Source: Pseudomonadota bacterium
Lineage (GTDB): Bacteria; Myxococcota_A; UBA796; CAJQPC01
NCBI GenBank assembly: GCA_024228935.1
Contig: JAAESX010000231.1
Span: 56,172-120,171 of the forward strand
DNA: 64,000 nt
Direction: 5' to 3'
Under the pieces are notes generated by a model. It was not told the origin of the DNA and ran no database searches. It worked only from the letters and a program-made list of their open reading frames with translations. The position numbers were made by a program, and so were the translations under genes. Numbering within the stretch: position 1 is the first letter of the stretch; each line of letters opens with the position of its first letter. Below are positions 1 through 8,515 of this stretch, piece after piece.

Positions 1-2037
1 GACGGGCGCACCACGGTCGACACGGTCCTGAGCAGCGGGACCCACGCCATCACGCTGACGGTGACCGACCACGCGGGCCTCGAGGCCAGCGACTCCATCA
101 CGGTGACGGTCACGGGCGACGACGTGATGAGCGCCGAGATCACCTCGCCAGCGCCGTTCACCGAGTTCCTCTCCGACGAGACCATCGCGTTCGCGGGCGT
201 GGTGTCCGCTGCCCATGTCGACGTCGACACGCTCGGCATCCGCTGGCGGGTCACGGACAACGACTCGGGCGTCTCGAACATCTTCAGCACCGGGACCGCC
301 GCAAGCAACGGAGGCGTCAGCGCGGACTGGGACGCCGAGCCGGGCGACTGGCTCATCACGCTCGTGGCCGAGGACGAGTGGGGCAACCTGGCCGAGGGTG
401 ATGTCTACGTCGTCGTCGACGACGTAGACGCGCTCGACCAGGACGGCGACGGCGTGACCCCCGGCGAGGGCGACTGCGACGACTACGACGCCAGCACGTA
501 TGAGGGCGCCGACGAGATCTGCGGCAACGGCGTCGACAACGACTGCAGCGGGGACCTGGACGACAAGGACAGCGACGCCGATGGCCACATCGACGAGGAG
601 TGCGAGGACTACGCCGGCGCCTTGCCGCTCGACGACTGCGACGACGACGACGCCAGCACGAACCCGGACCAGGACGACACGCCGGATCTCTCCTACACGG
701 ACGAGAACTGCGATGGCATCGACGGCACGGACGGCGGCGTCATCTACGTCGACCCGTTCAATGGCAGCGACAGCAAGGGCGGCGGAACGGTCGCGAACGC
801 CGTGAAGAGCCTCGATCGTGCGTACAGCCAGGCCCAGACCAAGGGCTTCGACTGGATCCTCGTCGCCGATGGCAGCCCGACGCTCGATGACGGGTTCGTC
901 GAGGGCATCTCGCTGGCCGGTGGCTACGACGCGGACGATGGCTGGGCCCGGTACGGCGACATCGAGCCCATCATCCAGCTCGACTCCGGTGGCGAGCTGC
1001 TGACGAGCTGGTCGGACTCCACCGAATGGCAGCAGGTCGCGGTCGAGTCGGCGAACGCCAGCGGCAACGGCAAGTCGTCCATCGTGCTGCGCCTCAGCAA
1101 CAGCAACGGCCTGTACCTGAACTCGGCTCGGATCAGCGCCGGCAACGGCACCGATGGGTCCGACGGGGCCGACGGGAGCGACGGCAGCAACGGATCGTCC
1201 GGGAACGACGGGGGGGACGGCTGCGAGAACTCCAGCGGCGTCTGCGACAGCTGTTCGAAGCCTTCGGCGGGCTCCGGCGGCTCCGGCGGGAAGAGCGGCG
1301 GCAAGGGTGGAGCGCCCGGCCACGAGTACGACAGCGGCTCGACCGGATCCAGCGGTGGCGGTGGCGCCTCCGGTGGAAGCGGTGGGTCCAGCACCAAGAA
1401 CGGGAGCTCGGGCTCGAACGGCTCGAACGGCGGCGATGGCTCGGATGGAAGCGGCGGCTCGGCGTCCGGGAACTTCGGCACCAGCGGCTACTCCCCGTCC
1501 AGCGGCAGCGCCGGCGCCGATGGCACCGACGCTGGTGGTGGCGGCGGCGGTGGTGGCGGCGGCGGCGGCCCGTCCTGGTGTGACAGCTACGGCGGGGCGG
1601 GCGGCGGCGGCGCTGGAGGCGGCTACGCCGGTGACCGCGGGACGGCCGGCTCGGGCGGCGGGGCGAGCGTGGCCATCGTGCTCGTGAACTCGTCGATCAC
1701 GATCGACGACTCCCTCATCGAGTCTGGCAACGGCGGCGACGGCGGCGACGGCGGTGACGGCGGCGACGGCGGCGACGGTGCCTCCGGAGGCGACGGCGGA
1801 TCGGGCGAGGACGACTCGGGCGCTGGAGGCAACGGCGGTGACGGCGGCGACGGCGGCGACGGCGGGCACGGAGGTGGCGGCGGCGGCGGTCCGAGCATCG
1901 GCATCGTCTGCGAGTCCGGCTCGTCCGTGAGCATGGACGCCGACACGGACTTCGATCTCGGCGGCGCCGGTTCCGGCGGGAACAGCAAGGGCGACGACGG
2001 CGACGACGGCGATGAAGCCGAGGATGAAGGCTGCTGA
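1..2037 (+). CDS. Secreted glycine-rich protein with MopE-like repeats (5' end off window)
   Basis: The frame is open from base 1, so the gene starts outside the window and 678 codons are visible. The order is: Ig/cadherin-like beta sandwich sequence (to about residue 140), two Asp-rich MopE-like metal-binding units of the DCDD...DCSG/NCDG type (about 150-245), a stretch resembling the start of a parallel beta-helix domain (YVDPFNGSD, then SLAGGYD, about 250-320), and a long Gly/Ser/Asp tail rich in GGDGGDG. The C-terminus ends in acidic residues with a final Cys and has no membrane anchor. A cell-surface or matrix role is likely because the family architecture is extracellular; no enzyme motif is seen. 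Confidence 0.8.
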   Translation, partial: DGRTTVDTVLSSGTHAITLTVTDHAGLEASDSITVTVTGDDVMSAEITSPAPFTEFLSDETIAFAGVVSAAHVDVDTLGIRWRVTDNDSGVSNIFSTGTAASNGGVSADWDAEPGDWLITLVAEDEWGNLAEGDVYVVVDDVDALDQDGDGVTPGEGDCDDYDASTYEGADEICGNGVDNDCSGDLDDKDSDADGHIDEECEDYAGALPLDDCDDDDASTNPDQDDTPDLSYTDENCDGIDGTDGGVIYVDPFNGSDSKGGGTVANAVKSLDRAYSQAQTKGFDWILVADGSPTLDDGFVEGISLAGGYDADDGWARYGDIEPIIQLDSGGELLTSWSDSTEWQQVAVESANASGNGKSSIVLRLSNSNGLYLNSARISAGNGTDGSDGADGSDGSNGSSGNDGGDGCENSSGVCDSCSKPSAGSGGSGGKSGGKGGAPGHEYDSGSTGSSGGGGASGGSGGSSTKNGSSGSNGSNGGDGSDGSGGSASGNFGTSGYSPSSGSAGADGTDAGGGGGGGGGGGGPSWCDSYGGAGGGGAGGGYAGDRGTAGSGGGASVAIVLVNSSITIDDSLIESGNGGDGGDGGDGGDGGDGASGGDGGSGEDDSGAGGNGGDGGDGGDGGHGGGGGGGPSIGIVCESGSSVSMDADTDFDLGGAGSGGNSKGDDGDDGDEAEDEGC
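1726..1890 (+). repeat. GGCGGCGAC-type short tandem repeat inside CDS
   Basis: Imperfect 9-base units of the form GGCGGCGAC are tandemly repeated in two blocks separated by a short non-repeat spacer. They encode Gly-Gly-Asp runs in the preceding gene. Such in-frame repeats can expand or contract without a frameshift, and they also create long meaningless open frames on the other strand. Confidence 0.8.
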
Positions 2038-2086
2038 TCGACGGCTCGGGGTGGCCTGGCGACACGGTCGGGTAAGGCTTTGAACC

Positions 2087-2116
2087 TTGCTTTTGGATCG
2101 ACGCGCCGCCTAGACT
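2087..2116 (+). promoter_or_regulatory. Candidate sigma-70 promoter for the TPR/pilin genes
   Basis: TTGCTT (2087-2092) is followed after 18 bases by TAGACT (2111-2116), in a gap that is more AT-rich than the surrounding coding sequence. The next gene begins about 60 bases downstream. Only the sequence match supports it. Confidence 0.4.
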
Positions 2117-2176
2117 GGGGGCCTGGGGTCAAGAAGACCTCGCACAGCCACTCCTCAGGACGAGGGCCGAAGGACG

Positions 2177-2981
2177 TTGGCCCCCTTCCGCCAGGAAGCG
2201 GCAGAGCAATTCCGCTTGGGACAGCTCGCGATGGATCGCGAGGAGTACGGCGAGGCCGTGGAGCGGTTCGGCGAGGCCACGCGCCGGTGCTGGGAAGAGA
2301 CCACCTACGTGCAGTGGTACACCCGAGCCTGCGAGGCGCTGGCCGAGCAAGCGGCCAACAAGAAGCAGGAGCACGCGGACAAGGTCCAGCACGTCCTGCG
2401 GGTGGCGAGCGCCGAGCGCTACTGGATCCGGGGCTGCAAGGCCCGCAAGGTCGGCGTCTGGAAGGAAAGCGGTGTCCTGCTTCGAGGGAGCGGCGTCGCT
2501 CGTCCCCGAGAACGAGGAGTACGCCGCCGCCCTCGAGGAGGCGCGGCTCCAGCTTCGGGACACCACCGGCTCGACACGCCGGGCCGCCGAGGACGCGCAG
2601 GTCGCCGAAGCCGAGGAGAAGGCGGCTCCTCCTGTACGCGAGACTCGCCGCAAGGTGTCGCTGTGGCTCCTCGCCGGGCTGGTGCTCGCTGCCGTGGGCT
2701 ACGCCACGCCCGCGTTCGTGGCCGAGCCGGACTGGGACCGCAGTGACGAGTTCGCCGATGTCGCCCAGTTCGACCGCCTCCACCCCGTTCCCGGCTTCGG
2801 CTGGTCGGGCTCGATCGCCGTCGACACCACCGGTTGGGCTGCGGCTGAGCGCCAGCAGGTCTGCTCCGAGATCATGCACGGCCTGCCCGGTGACGGCTCG
2901 CTGCTGCTGTCGACGGCCGACGGCTACGCGGTCATGTGCCAGGCTGCGCCGCTTGTCCAGACGGCCGAGGTGTCGCCTTGA
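2177..2981 (+). pseudogene. TPR-like single-pass membrane protein, frameshifted
   Basis: The N-terminal part starts at a TTG (2177) and reads as helical TPR-like sequence for about 97 residues. It then runs into Arg-rich nonsense, while the continuation (SCFEGAASLVPENEEYAAAL) lies in the frame open from 2472. Removing one A from the AAA at about 2465-2467 restores one protein of about 267 residues: two TPR-like helix pairs, a charged linker, one membrane segment (WLLAGLVLAAVGYATPAF) and an extracytoplasmic C-terminal domain. Its stop overlaps the next start as TTGA, so it probably forms an operon with the pilin-like gene. A one-base homopolymer insertion suggests a sequencing error rather than true loss. 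Confidence 0.7.
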
Positions 2982-3490
2982 GTCGCCGTGGCTTCTCCAT
3001 GGTCGAGCTGCTGACGGTCCTCCTCGTCCTGGGTGTGTTGGTCGCGATCGTCGTTCCGAAGCTGCAGAGCGCCCAGCTGAGGGCTCGCCGAGCAGAGGTC
3101 CGGGTCAACACCGCAGGACTCCACACCGCGTTCCAGCTCTACGTCGCCTCGGACGCGGGCGCCGACCCCCTGAACTCCGGCTACAACCCGTCGCCCCAGC
3201 CCTCGGCGCTCGGCATCGACGGCACCCTGGCGCGCGCCTGGAGCTCGGGCATCTCGCCGCAGCAGGAGGAGGTCTGGGGCCGACTCGGCTGGTCGCCCGA
3301 CGGAGCGGTCCACTGCAGCTACCAGGTCTACTCGGCCGGCGCGGCGGTCCCCGGGGACTTCTGGACGCTCGGCGAGTGTGACCTCGACGACGAGGGCCGT
3401 CCTCTCCAGCGGCTGATGGTCGGGCCGACCACATCCGAGGCCACGGGCCTGCGTCAGAAGGGCGCTGCGCTCGCCGGCGGCGGCTACTGA
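2978..3490 (+). CDS. Type IV pilin/pseudopilin-like protein
   Basis: The protein starts at a TTG overlapping the upstream stop and has a class III signal peptide: a short basic leader (MSRRG), cleavage expected between Gly and Phe, Glu at mature position 5 (FSMVE), then about 20 hydrophobic residues. The 170-residue length suits a GspG/PilE-like pseudopilin, but no calcium-site or GspG motif is clear in the globular domain, which carries two Cys residues. Family knowledge predicts processing by a prepilin peptidase and assembly by a type II secretion or type IV pilus system, none of which is in this window. Confidence 0.8.
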   Translation: MSRRGFSMVELLTVLLVLGVLVAIVVPKLQSAQLRARRAEVRVNTAGLHTAFQLYVASDAGADPLNSGYNPSPQPSALGIDGTLARAWSSGISPQQEEVWGRLGWSPDGAVHCSYQVYSAGAAVPGDFWTLGECDLDDEGRPLQRLMVGPTTSEATGLRQKGAALAGGGY

Positions 3491-3525
3491 GCGAGGCGGC
3501 GTCTCCTCCGCTACTGTGCGGGTCC

Positions 3526-5112
3526 GTGTGGTGGATGCTCCTGGCCTGCAACGACGCTCCGCTGGACACCGGCGAGCGCACCAATGGGCCCGTCCCCGAT
3601 GTCAGCGCCGGCGCCCCCACGCTGCGGCGGCTCACGACCTCGCAGTACGAGAACGCCATCGCCGATCTGTTCGGTGACGGCCTGATCCTGCCTTCGAGCC
3701 TCGAGCCCGACACCCAGTCCGAGGGACTCCTGAGCGTCGGAGCGGGCGTCGCGAGCACTTCGCCTTGGGGGGTCGAGCGCTACGAGGACGCCGCCATCGA
3801 CCTCGCCGAGCAGGTGGTCGAGCGCGGGCTCGAGCTGCCGTGTGAGCCGGCAAGCAGTGGCGACTCGGCGTGTGCCGAGGAGATCGTCGACGAGCTCGGG
3901 CTACGGATCTGGCGTCGGCCCCTCACGGAGGGCGAGATCGAGCGTCTCGGCGGCGTCATCGCCTGGATCGGCGGCGATGCGGGCGACTTCGACGTCGGCC
4001 TCACCTACGGCCTGGCTGCGATGCTCCAGTCGCCGAACTTCCTCTACCGGCGTGAGCACGGGACCTCGGCTGATGGCGGCCCGCTCATGGACCACGAGCT
4101 GGCGACCCGGCTGTCGTTCTTCCTCTGGAACACCATCCCCGACGACGAGCTGCTCGCAGTGGCCCAGGCCGGCGAGCTGAGCACGGACGCCGGGCTCGCC
4201 GAGCAGGCCGACCGGATGATGTCCGACGGCCGCGCGTCCCAGGGCATCCGGAACCTGTTCATCGAGCTGTACACGCTCTACGAGCTCGACGACCTGGACA
4301 AGGACCCGCTGGTTTTCACGCACACCAGCAGCGACCTGGGCCCCGCCGCCCGCGAGGAGACGCTGCTGCTCGTCGAGAACCACCTGCTGGTCGAGGGGGG
4401 CGACTACCGGGAGCTCTTCAGCACCCGTCGGACCTGGATCGACCCGCGACTCGCGGCGCTGTACCAGGTGCGGGCTCCTGACCCAGACGGCTTCGGCGAG
4501 CACACGTTCACGAGCGACGACGGCCGCCGTGGCCTGCTCGGGCACGCCAGCATCCTGGCCCAGTACAGCCACGCCACCAGCAGCTCGGCGACACTGCGAG
4601 GGAAGTTCATCCGGTCTACCGTGCTCTGTCACGAGATCCCGGCACCCCCCGGCGACGTGGACACGACCATCCCCGAGGCGGACGACAGCTCGCCGACCCT
4701 GCGCGACCGAATCGCGATCCACCTCGAGGACCCGACCTGCGCGGCGTGCCACGAGCTGCTCGATCCCATCGGCCTGGGCTTGGAGAACTTCGACGGCATC
4801 GGCCGCTGGCGGAGCACCGAGAACGGTGCCACCATCGACGCCAGCGGCGACCTGGACGGGGTCGCGTTCGACGACGCGTGGGCGCTCTCGGGTAAGGTCG
4901 CCGAGCACCCGGACCTGGCCGGCTGCTTCACCGATCACGTCTACCACTACGCCGTCGGGCGGGGGACGGCCGCGGGCGAGCGGGACCTGGCCGACTGGCT
5001 GACCGTCGAGTTCGAGCTCGCCGGCCATGCCGTGCCCGACCTGATGCGCTCGACCGTGATGAGCCCCGGCTTCCGGAACGCGGGCGCCTTCGACACGGAC
5101 CCCGGCGAATGA
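3526..5112 (+). CDS. DUF1592/DUF1588/DUF1585-family lipoprotein
   Basis: This 528-residue protein has the layout of the DUF1587-1592-1588-1585 family found in myxobacteria and planctomycetes: LRRLTTSQYENAI near the N-terminus, IWRRPLTEGE, then SPNFLYRREH, FFLWNTIPDDELL, and a c-heme-like CAACH (C405-C408-H409) just before LLDPIGLGLENFD. It starts at a GTG with a very short lipoprotein signal, seven residues before the Cys (MWWMLLAC). Family proteins are thought to be surface or periplasmic, possibly cytochrome-like, with unknown substrate. Its stop overlaps the next gene as ATGA, so the DUF1552 partner is translationally coupled. Confidence 0.9.
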   Translation: MWWMLLACNDAPLDTGERTNGPVPDVSAGAPTLRRLTTSQYENAIADLFGDGLILPSSLEPDTQSEGLLSVGAGVASTSPWGVERYEDAAIDLAEQVVERGLELPCEPASSGDSACAEEIVDELGLRIWRRPLTEGEIERLGGVIAWIGGDAGDFDVGLTYGLAAMLQSPNFLYRREHGTSADGGPLMDHELATRLSFFLWNTIPDDELLAVAQAGELSTDAGLAEQADRMMSDGRASQGIRNLFIELYTLYELDDLDKDPLVFTHTSSDLGPAAREETLLLVENHLLVEGGDYRELFSTRRTWIDPRLAALYQVRAPDPDGFGEHTFTSDDGRRGLLGHASILAQYSHATSSSATLRGKFIRSTVLCHEIPAPPGDVDTTIPEADDSSPTLRDRIAIHLEDPTCAACHELLDPIGLGLENFDGIGRWRSTENGATIDASGDLDGVAFDDAWALSGKVAEHPDLAGCFTDHVYHYAVGRGTAAGERDLADWLTVEFELAGHAVPDLMRSTVMSPGFRNAGAFDTDPGE

Positions 5113-6416
5113 AGCGGCGTACCTTCCTTCGCGGTGTGCTGCGGACCGGTGGTCTGGTGTGCGTCGGCCTGCCCGCGCTCGAGCTGTTCTGGGGGCGCCA
5201 GGCCAAGGCCTGTGATGGCGTGTTCCCGCAGCGCTTCGGGGTCTGGTTCTGGGGCAACGGCAACCGACCCGACCGGTGGACGCCGACGGGCGAGGGGGCC
5301 GACTGGGAGCTGTCCGACGAGCTGTCGCCGCTGGCCGCGCTGAAGGACGACATCACCGTCGTCAGCGGCTTCTCGACCAAGGTGGACAACCTCATTCCGC
5401 ACTGGTCCGGCCTGTGCGGTCTGCTGACCGGACTCCCCGAGGACGGCCCGGAGAACGGCTGGACCGTCCGGGGTCCGACGCTGGACCAGGTCGTGGCCCA
5501 GGAGATCGGCAACGACACGATCTACCGGAGCCTCGAGGTCGGCGTGACCACCACCGGCGCCTTCTCCTACAACGGCCCCAACTCGCAGAATCCCGCCGAG
5601 ATGGACCCGTACACGCTGTACGAGCGCATCTTCGGCGAGACCTTCCGCGAGCCCGGCGAGGGCGGCCTGGTCGATCCCTCGCTTGGCTACCGGCGGTCGG
5701 CCCTGGACGCGGTGATGGACGACATCAGCTCGCTCCAGGGCGAGCTCGGCTACTCGGACCGCGTCCGGCTCGAGCAGCACCTGGACGGCGTGCGCGACCT
5801 GGAGACCCGGCTCGCTCGGCTCCAGGAGGACCCGCCCGAGCTCGAGGCCTGTGTCCGACCGGACGCCCCCGAGCTCGAGTACGCCGACATCGACGGACGG
5901 CCCCAGATCTCGGCGGTCTCCCGGACGATGTCCCACCTCACGGCCATGGCGCTGGCGTGCGACCAGACGCGCGTCTTCAGCTTCACGCTGTCGGGGGCGC
6001 TGAACAACGAGCTCTGGCCGGACGCCGACGACGGCCACCACAACCTGACGCACCACGAGGTCGACGACCAGCCCCAGGTCGACGCGATCACGACGTTCAA
6101 CATGGCCGAGTACGCCTACTTCCTCGAGACGCTGAAGGCGGTCCCCGAGGGCGACGGGACGCTGCTCGACAGCTGCCTCGTGCTGGCCACGAGCGAGGTC
6201 AGCGAGGGCCGCACCCACAGCCTGGACGAGATCCCCATCGTGCTCGCCGGCAGCGCCTGCGGCCAGATCGTCCAGGGGCAGCACATCCGCAGCTACACGC
6301 AGGAGAACGTCAACAAGGTCAGCCTGTCGCTTCTCCGTGCCATGGGGGTCTCGCAGGCCTCGTGGGGTTCGGACGACAACCTGGCCACGGACGTCGTCTC
6401 CGAGCTGCTCACGTGA
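5109..6416 (+). CDS. DUF1552-family Tat-exported protein
   Basis: The protein of 435 residues begins with a twin-arginine signal (KRRTFLRG) and a hydrophobic stretch ending near a Cys, then shows DUF1552 hallmarks: WGNGNRPDRWTPTG, LKDDITVVSGFS, and a late ATSEVSEGRTHSLDEIPIVL segment resembling sulfatase/DUF1501-like folds. DUF1552 genes are regularly found directly after DUF1592 genes, as here. Tat export implies folding, perhaps with a cofactor, in the cytoplasm before export. The start overlaps the DUF1592 stop and the end overlaps the following lipoprotein start (TGATG). Confidence 0.9.
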   Translation: MKRRTFLRGVLRTGGLVCVGLPALELFWGRQAKACDGVFPQRFGVWFWGNGNRPDRWTPTGEGADWELSDELSPLAALKDDITVVSGFSTKVDNLIPHWSGLCGLLTGLPEDGPENGWTVRGPTLDQVVAQEIGNDTIYRSLEVGVTTTGAFSYNGPNSQNPAEMDPYTLYERIFGETFREPGEGGLVDPSLGYRRSALDAVMDDISSLQGELGYSDRVRLEQHLDGVRDLETRLARLQEDPPELEACVRPDAPELEYADIDGRPQISAVSRTMSHLTAMALACDQTRVFSFTLSGALNNELWPDADDGHHNLTHHEVDDQPQVDAITTFNMAEYAYFLETLKAVPEGDGTLLDSCLVLATSEVSEGRTHSLDEIPIVLAGSACGQIVQGQHIRSYTQENVNKVSLSLLRAMGVSQASWGSDDNLATDVVSELLT

Positions 6417-7228
6417 TGTGGCTCTGGCTGGCGTGCACGGGACCCGTCGAGGAGGACTCCTGCGGGCACCAGGACGACAAGATCTCCTGGGTCGTGACGA
6501 AGATGGACTTCGCGCGGCGGGACGACGCGGGCCAGGGGCTCGGGTTCGACATCGACGGGCACACCACCAGCTCCGGCGACTCGGACGGCTGTGGCATCGC
6601 CGACATCACCTCGCCGGACGGAACCGAGGGCGTCGACAGCGCGTTCTCCGGCATCCTGCCCACCCTCGAAGCGACCCAGGCCGTTGCGGTCAGCGGCCTC
6701 ATCGAGGACAGCATCAAGTCGGGCGAGCTGCTCATCGTCCCCGAGCTCATGCGAGTGGACGATCTGGCCGACGACGACTGCGTCGACTTCGGGCTGTGGC
6801 GCGGCGAGGGCGTGCCCATGGTCGGGACCGACGGCGAGCTGCTCGACGCCCAGACGTTCACGCGCTCGGAGCTGGACCCCGGGCTCGTCGACTCGGTCGA
6901 GCTGGTCGACGGCGCGCTGGTCGCGGCTCCGTTCGAGTACACGCTCCCCGTCCAGATCCTCGATGTGTTCGTCACGTTCCACATGAACGAGACCCACCTG
7001 CAGATGGAGGTCGACGAGGACGGCACGATGCACGGCTACTTCGGGGGCGCCGTGCCGCTGACCGACTTCGACGTGATCACGGACCTGGACGACATCGGCG
7101 AGGTCGGCGACCTGCTCGAGGGGCTGCTGCCGTACGCGGCCGACATGGACCTGGATGCCGATGGGACCTGCGACGCGATGACCATCGTGTTCGAGGTCGA
7201 GGGCACCGAGAGCTTCTTCTACGAGTAG
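6416..7228 (+). CDS. Putative lipoprotein, third gene of the DUF1592/DUF1552 operon
   Basis: The 270-residue product begins MWLWLACTG, giving only six residues before the lipobox Cys. The rest is acidic and beta-rich with no recognised family; DMDLDADGTCDAM near the end could bind calcium. TGATG overlap with the DUF1552 gene argues for translational coupling and a shared complex or pathway. The start is the ATG at the overlap; a longer in-frame opening upstream exists but lies inside the DUF1552 gene. Function unknown. Confidence 0.75.
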   Translation: MWLWLACTGPVEEDSCGHQDDKISWVVTKMDFARRDDAGQGLGFDIDGHTTSSGDSDGCGIADITSPDGTEGVDSAFSGILPTLEATQAVAVSGLIEDSIKSGELLIVPELMRVDDLADDDCVDFGLWRGEGVPMVGTDGELLDAQTFTRSELDPGLVDSVELVDGALVAAPFEYTLPVQILDVFVTFHMNETHLQMEVDEDGTMHGYFGGAVPLTDFDVITDLDDIGEVGDLLEGLLPYAADMDLDADGTCDAMTIVFEVEGTESFFYE

Positions 7229-7229
7229 C

Positions 7230-7797
7230 TCAAGGGGAGCAGCTGGCCTCGGGCGCCCACACGCTCTCGGGCGAGGGTAATGGCAGGACAGGGACGACGC
7301 GGCCGTCCTCGCGGCAGACCCGCAGGTTGGACCAGGCGCCGGTCCGCTCCAGCGTCGGCGGCTCGGCGGCCACGCGGTCCGTGTCCCACGACAACAGGAC
7401 GTCGTCGTCGCGGTGGGGGTCCTGCCAGAGCGCGGCGCGCCCCTCGAGGTCCGAGCCGGCGATGGCCCACGGTCCTCACCGCGCAGCGAGGACACCGCTC
7501 GCAGCAGCGCGACCGCCGAGGCCGGGTCGCCCTCGCGCACACGAGCCGCGGCGTACAGCAGCTCGGCCGCTTCGGTCTGATCCACCGCCGAGTCCAGGTG
7601 CCGCTGCAGCCCTGCACCCCACGCGGCCAGGTCTCCGGTGACCACGGCCAGCGCGGCGAACGCGACGAGCGGACCTCGGGAGGGTCGGTCGGGGACGACG
7701 ACGGGCTCGACGTCGAGCGCGTCCAGCAGGGTGCCGGCGTTCGGAGGCCGGTCGGCGGGGTCGAGGGCCAGGCAGGCATCGACGACGTGCTCGCGGC
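7230..7797 (-). pseudogene. Serine/threonine kinase-like protein, C-terminal fragment
   Basis: Read on the minus strand, the fragment opens with VVDACLALDPADRPPNAGTL, which matches the last helix region of Ser/Thr kinase domains, followed by a hydrophobic segment and a C-terminal domain ending PEASCSP at a TGA (7230-7232). A one-base shift is needed near 7460 (GGACCGTGG; one missing C restores GEDPWAIAG), so the fragment is also frameshifted. The kinase N-lobe and catalytic loop are absent: upstream sequence abruptly becomes the FG-GAP gene on the other strand. This is a truncated gene at a rearrangement or misassembly junction. Confidence 0.7.
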
Positions 7798-8425
7798 AAC
7801 GCGTACGTGTTCCTGAGCACGGGCGGCCTGTCCGTGACCGCCAGCTCGACGGGCAACCTCTGGCTCGAGGACGTGTGGGACACGAAGATCCCGGGCGAGT
7901 TCGGCGGTGTGCGGACGGGTCACGACCTGGCTCCGGCGGGCGACTGGGACGGCGACGGCTTCGCAGACCTGCTGGTCGGCTCGGTCGGGTACGACGACGG
8001 CGGCGGCGAGTGGTCCGGGCGCAGCTACCTGTTCTCCGGTGCGCTCCTGGCCGGCGGCGGGACGATGGACGTCACGACGGACGCCGAGATCGTGTTCCAC
8101 GGCATCTCGTCGCTGGGGCGGTTCGGCTTCACGAACTGGTCGGCGAACATCGACGGCGACGACATCCCCGACATCCTGATCGGCGGTCACACCTGTGAGA
8201 CCAGCGGCATGGGCTACCTGTTCCGGGGGGCCGAGCTGACCAGCGGGCTGGTCAGCGCCGGGAACGCCAGCGCGCGGTTCGGCACGAACGACCTCGACGA
8301 CCAGAACGGCAAGTCGTTCATCAGCCCCGGCGACGTGAACGGCGACGGCTACGACGACGTGCTCATCGCGGCCTACACGGACGGCGACGCGGGCGGGTCG
8401 GGTGTGCCTCTACCTGACGCCCTGA
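7798..8425 (+). pseudogene. FG-GAP repeat surface protein, C-terminal fragment
   Basis: The frame enters in mid-domain as GNAYVFLSTGG and contains FG-GAP/VCBS repeats with calcium loops (DWDGDGFADLLVG, DVNGDGYDDVLIAA). The N-terminus and signal peptide are missing at the junction near 7795-7806. At the 3' end an extra G near 8400 shifts the frame; correcting it gives the natural ending VCLYLTP and a stop at 8423-8425 instead of a run-on. In intact relatives these repeats form integrin-like beta-propellers on the cell surface. Confidence 0.7.
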
Positions 8426-8515
8426 CACGAGGCGACGAAGGAGCCGAGGGCAGAGAGGATGTGACCGGGGAGTGATCCCTGACATACCTCTGAGCGAATC
8501 CCTCTCGGAGGTTGG

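Noticed and set aside
1726..1890. CRISPR array
   Set aside because: Units are 9-base in-frame coding repeats without spacers and no cas gene is present.
1623..2879. Minus-strand open frame of 418 codons
   Set aside because: Pro/Ser/Arg-rich translation of the Gly-rich repeat and TPR gene in antisense.
4947..6284. Minus-strand open frame of 445 codons opposite the DUF1552 gene
   Set aside because: Antisense shadow; the plus strand encodes the Tat signal and family motifs.
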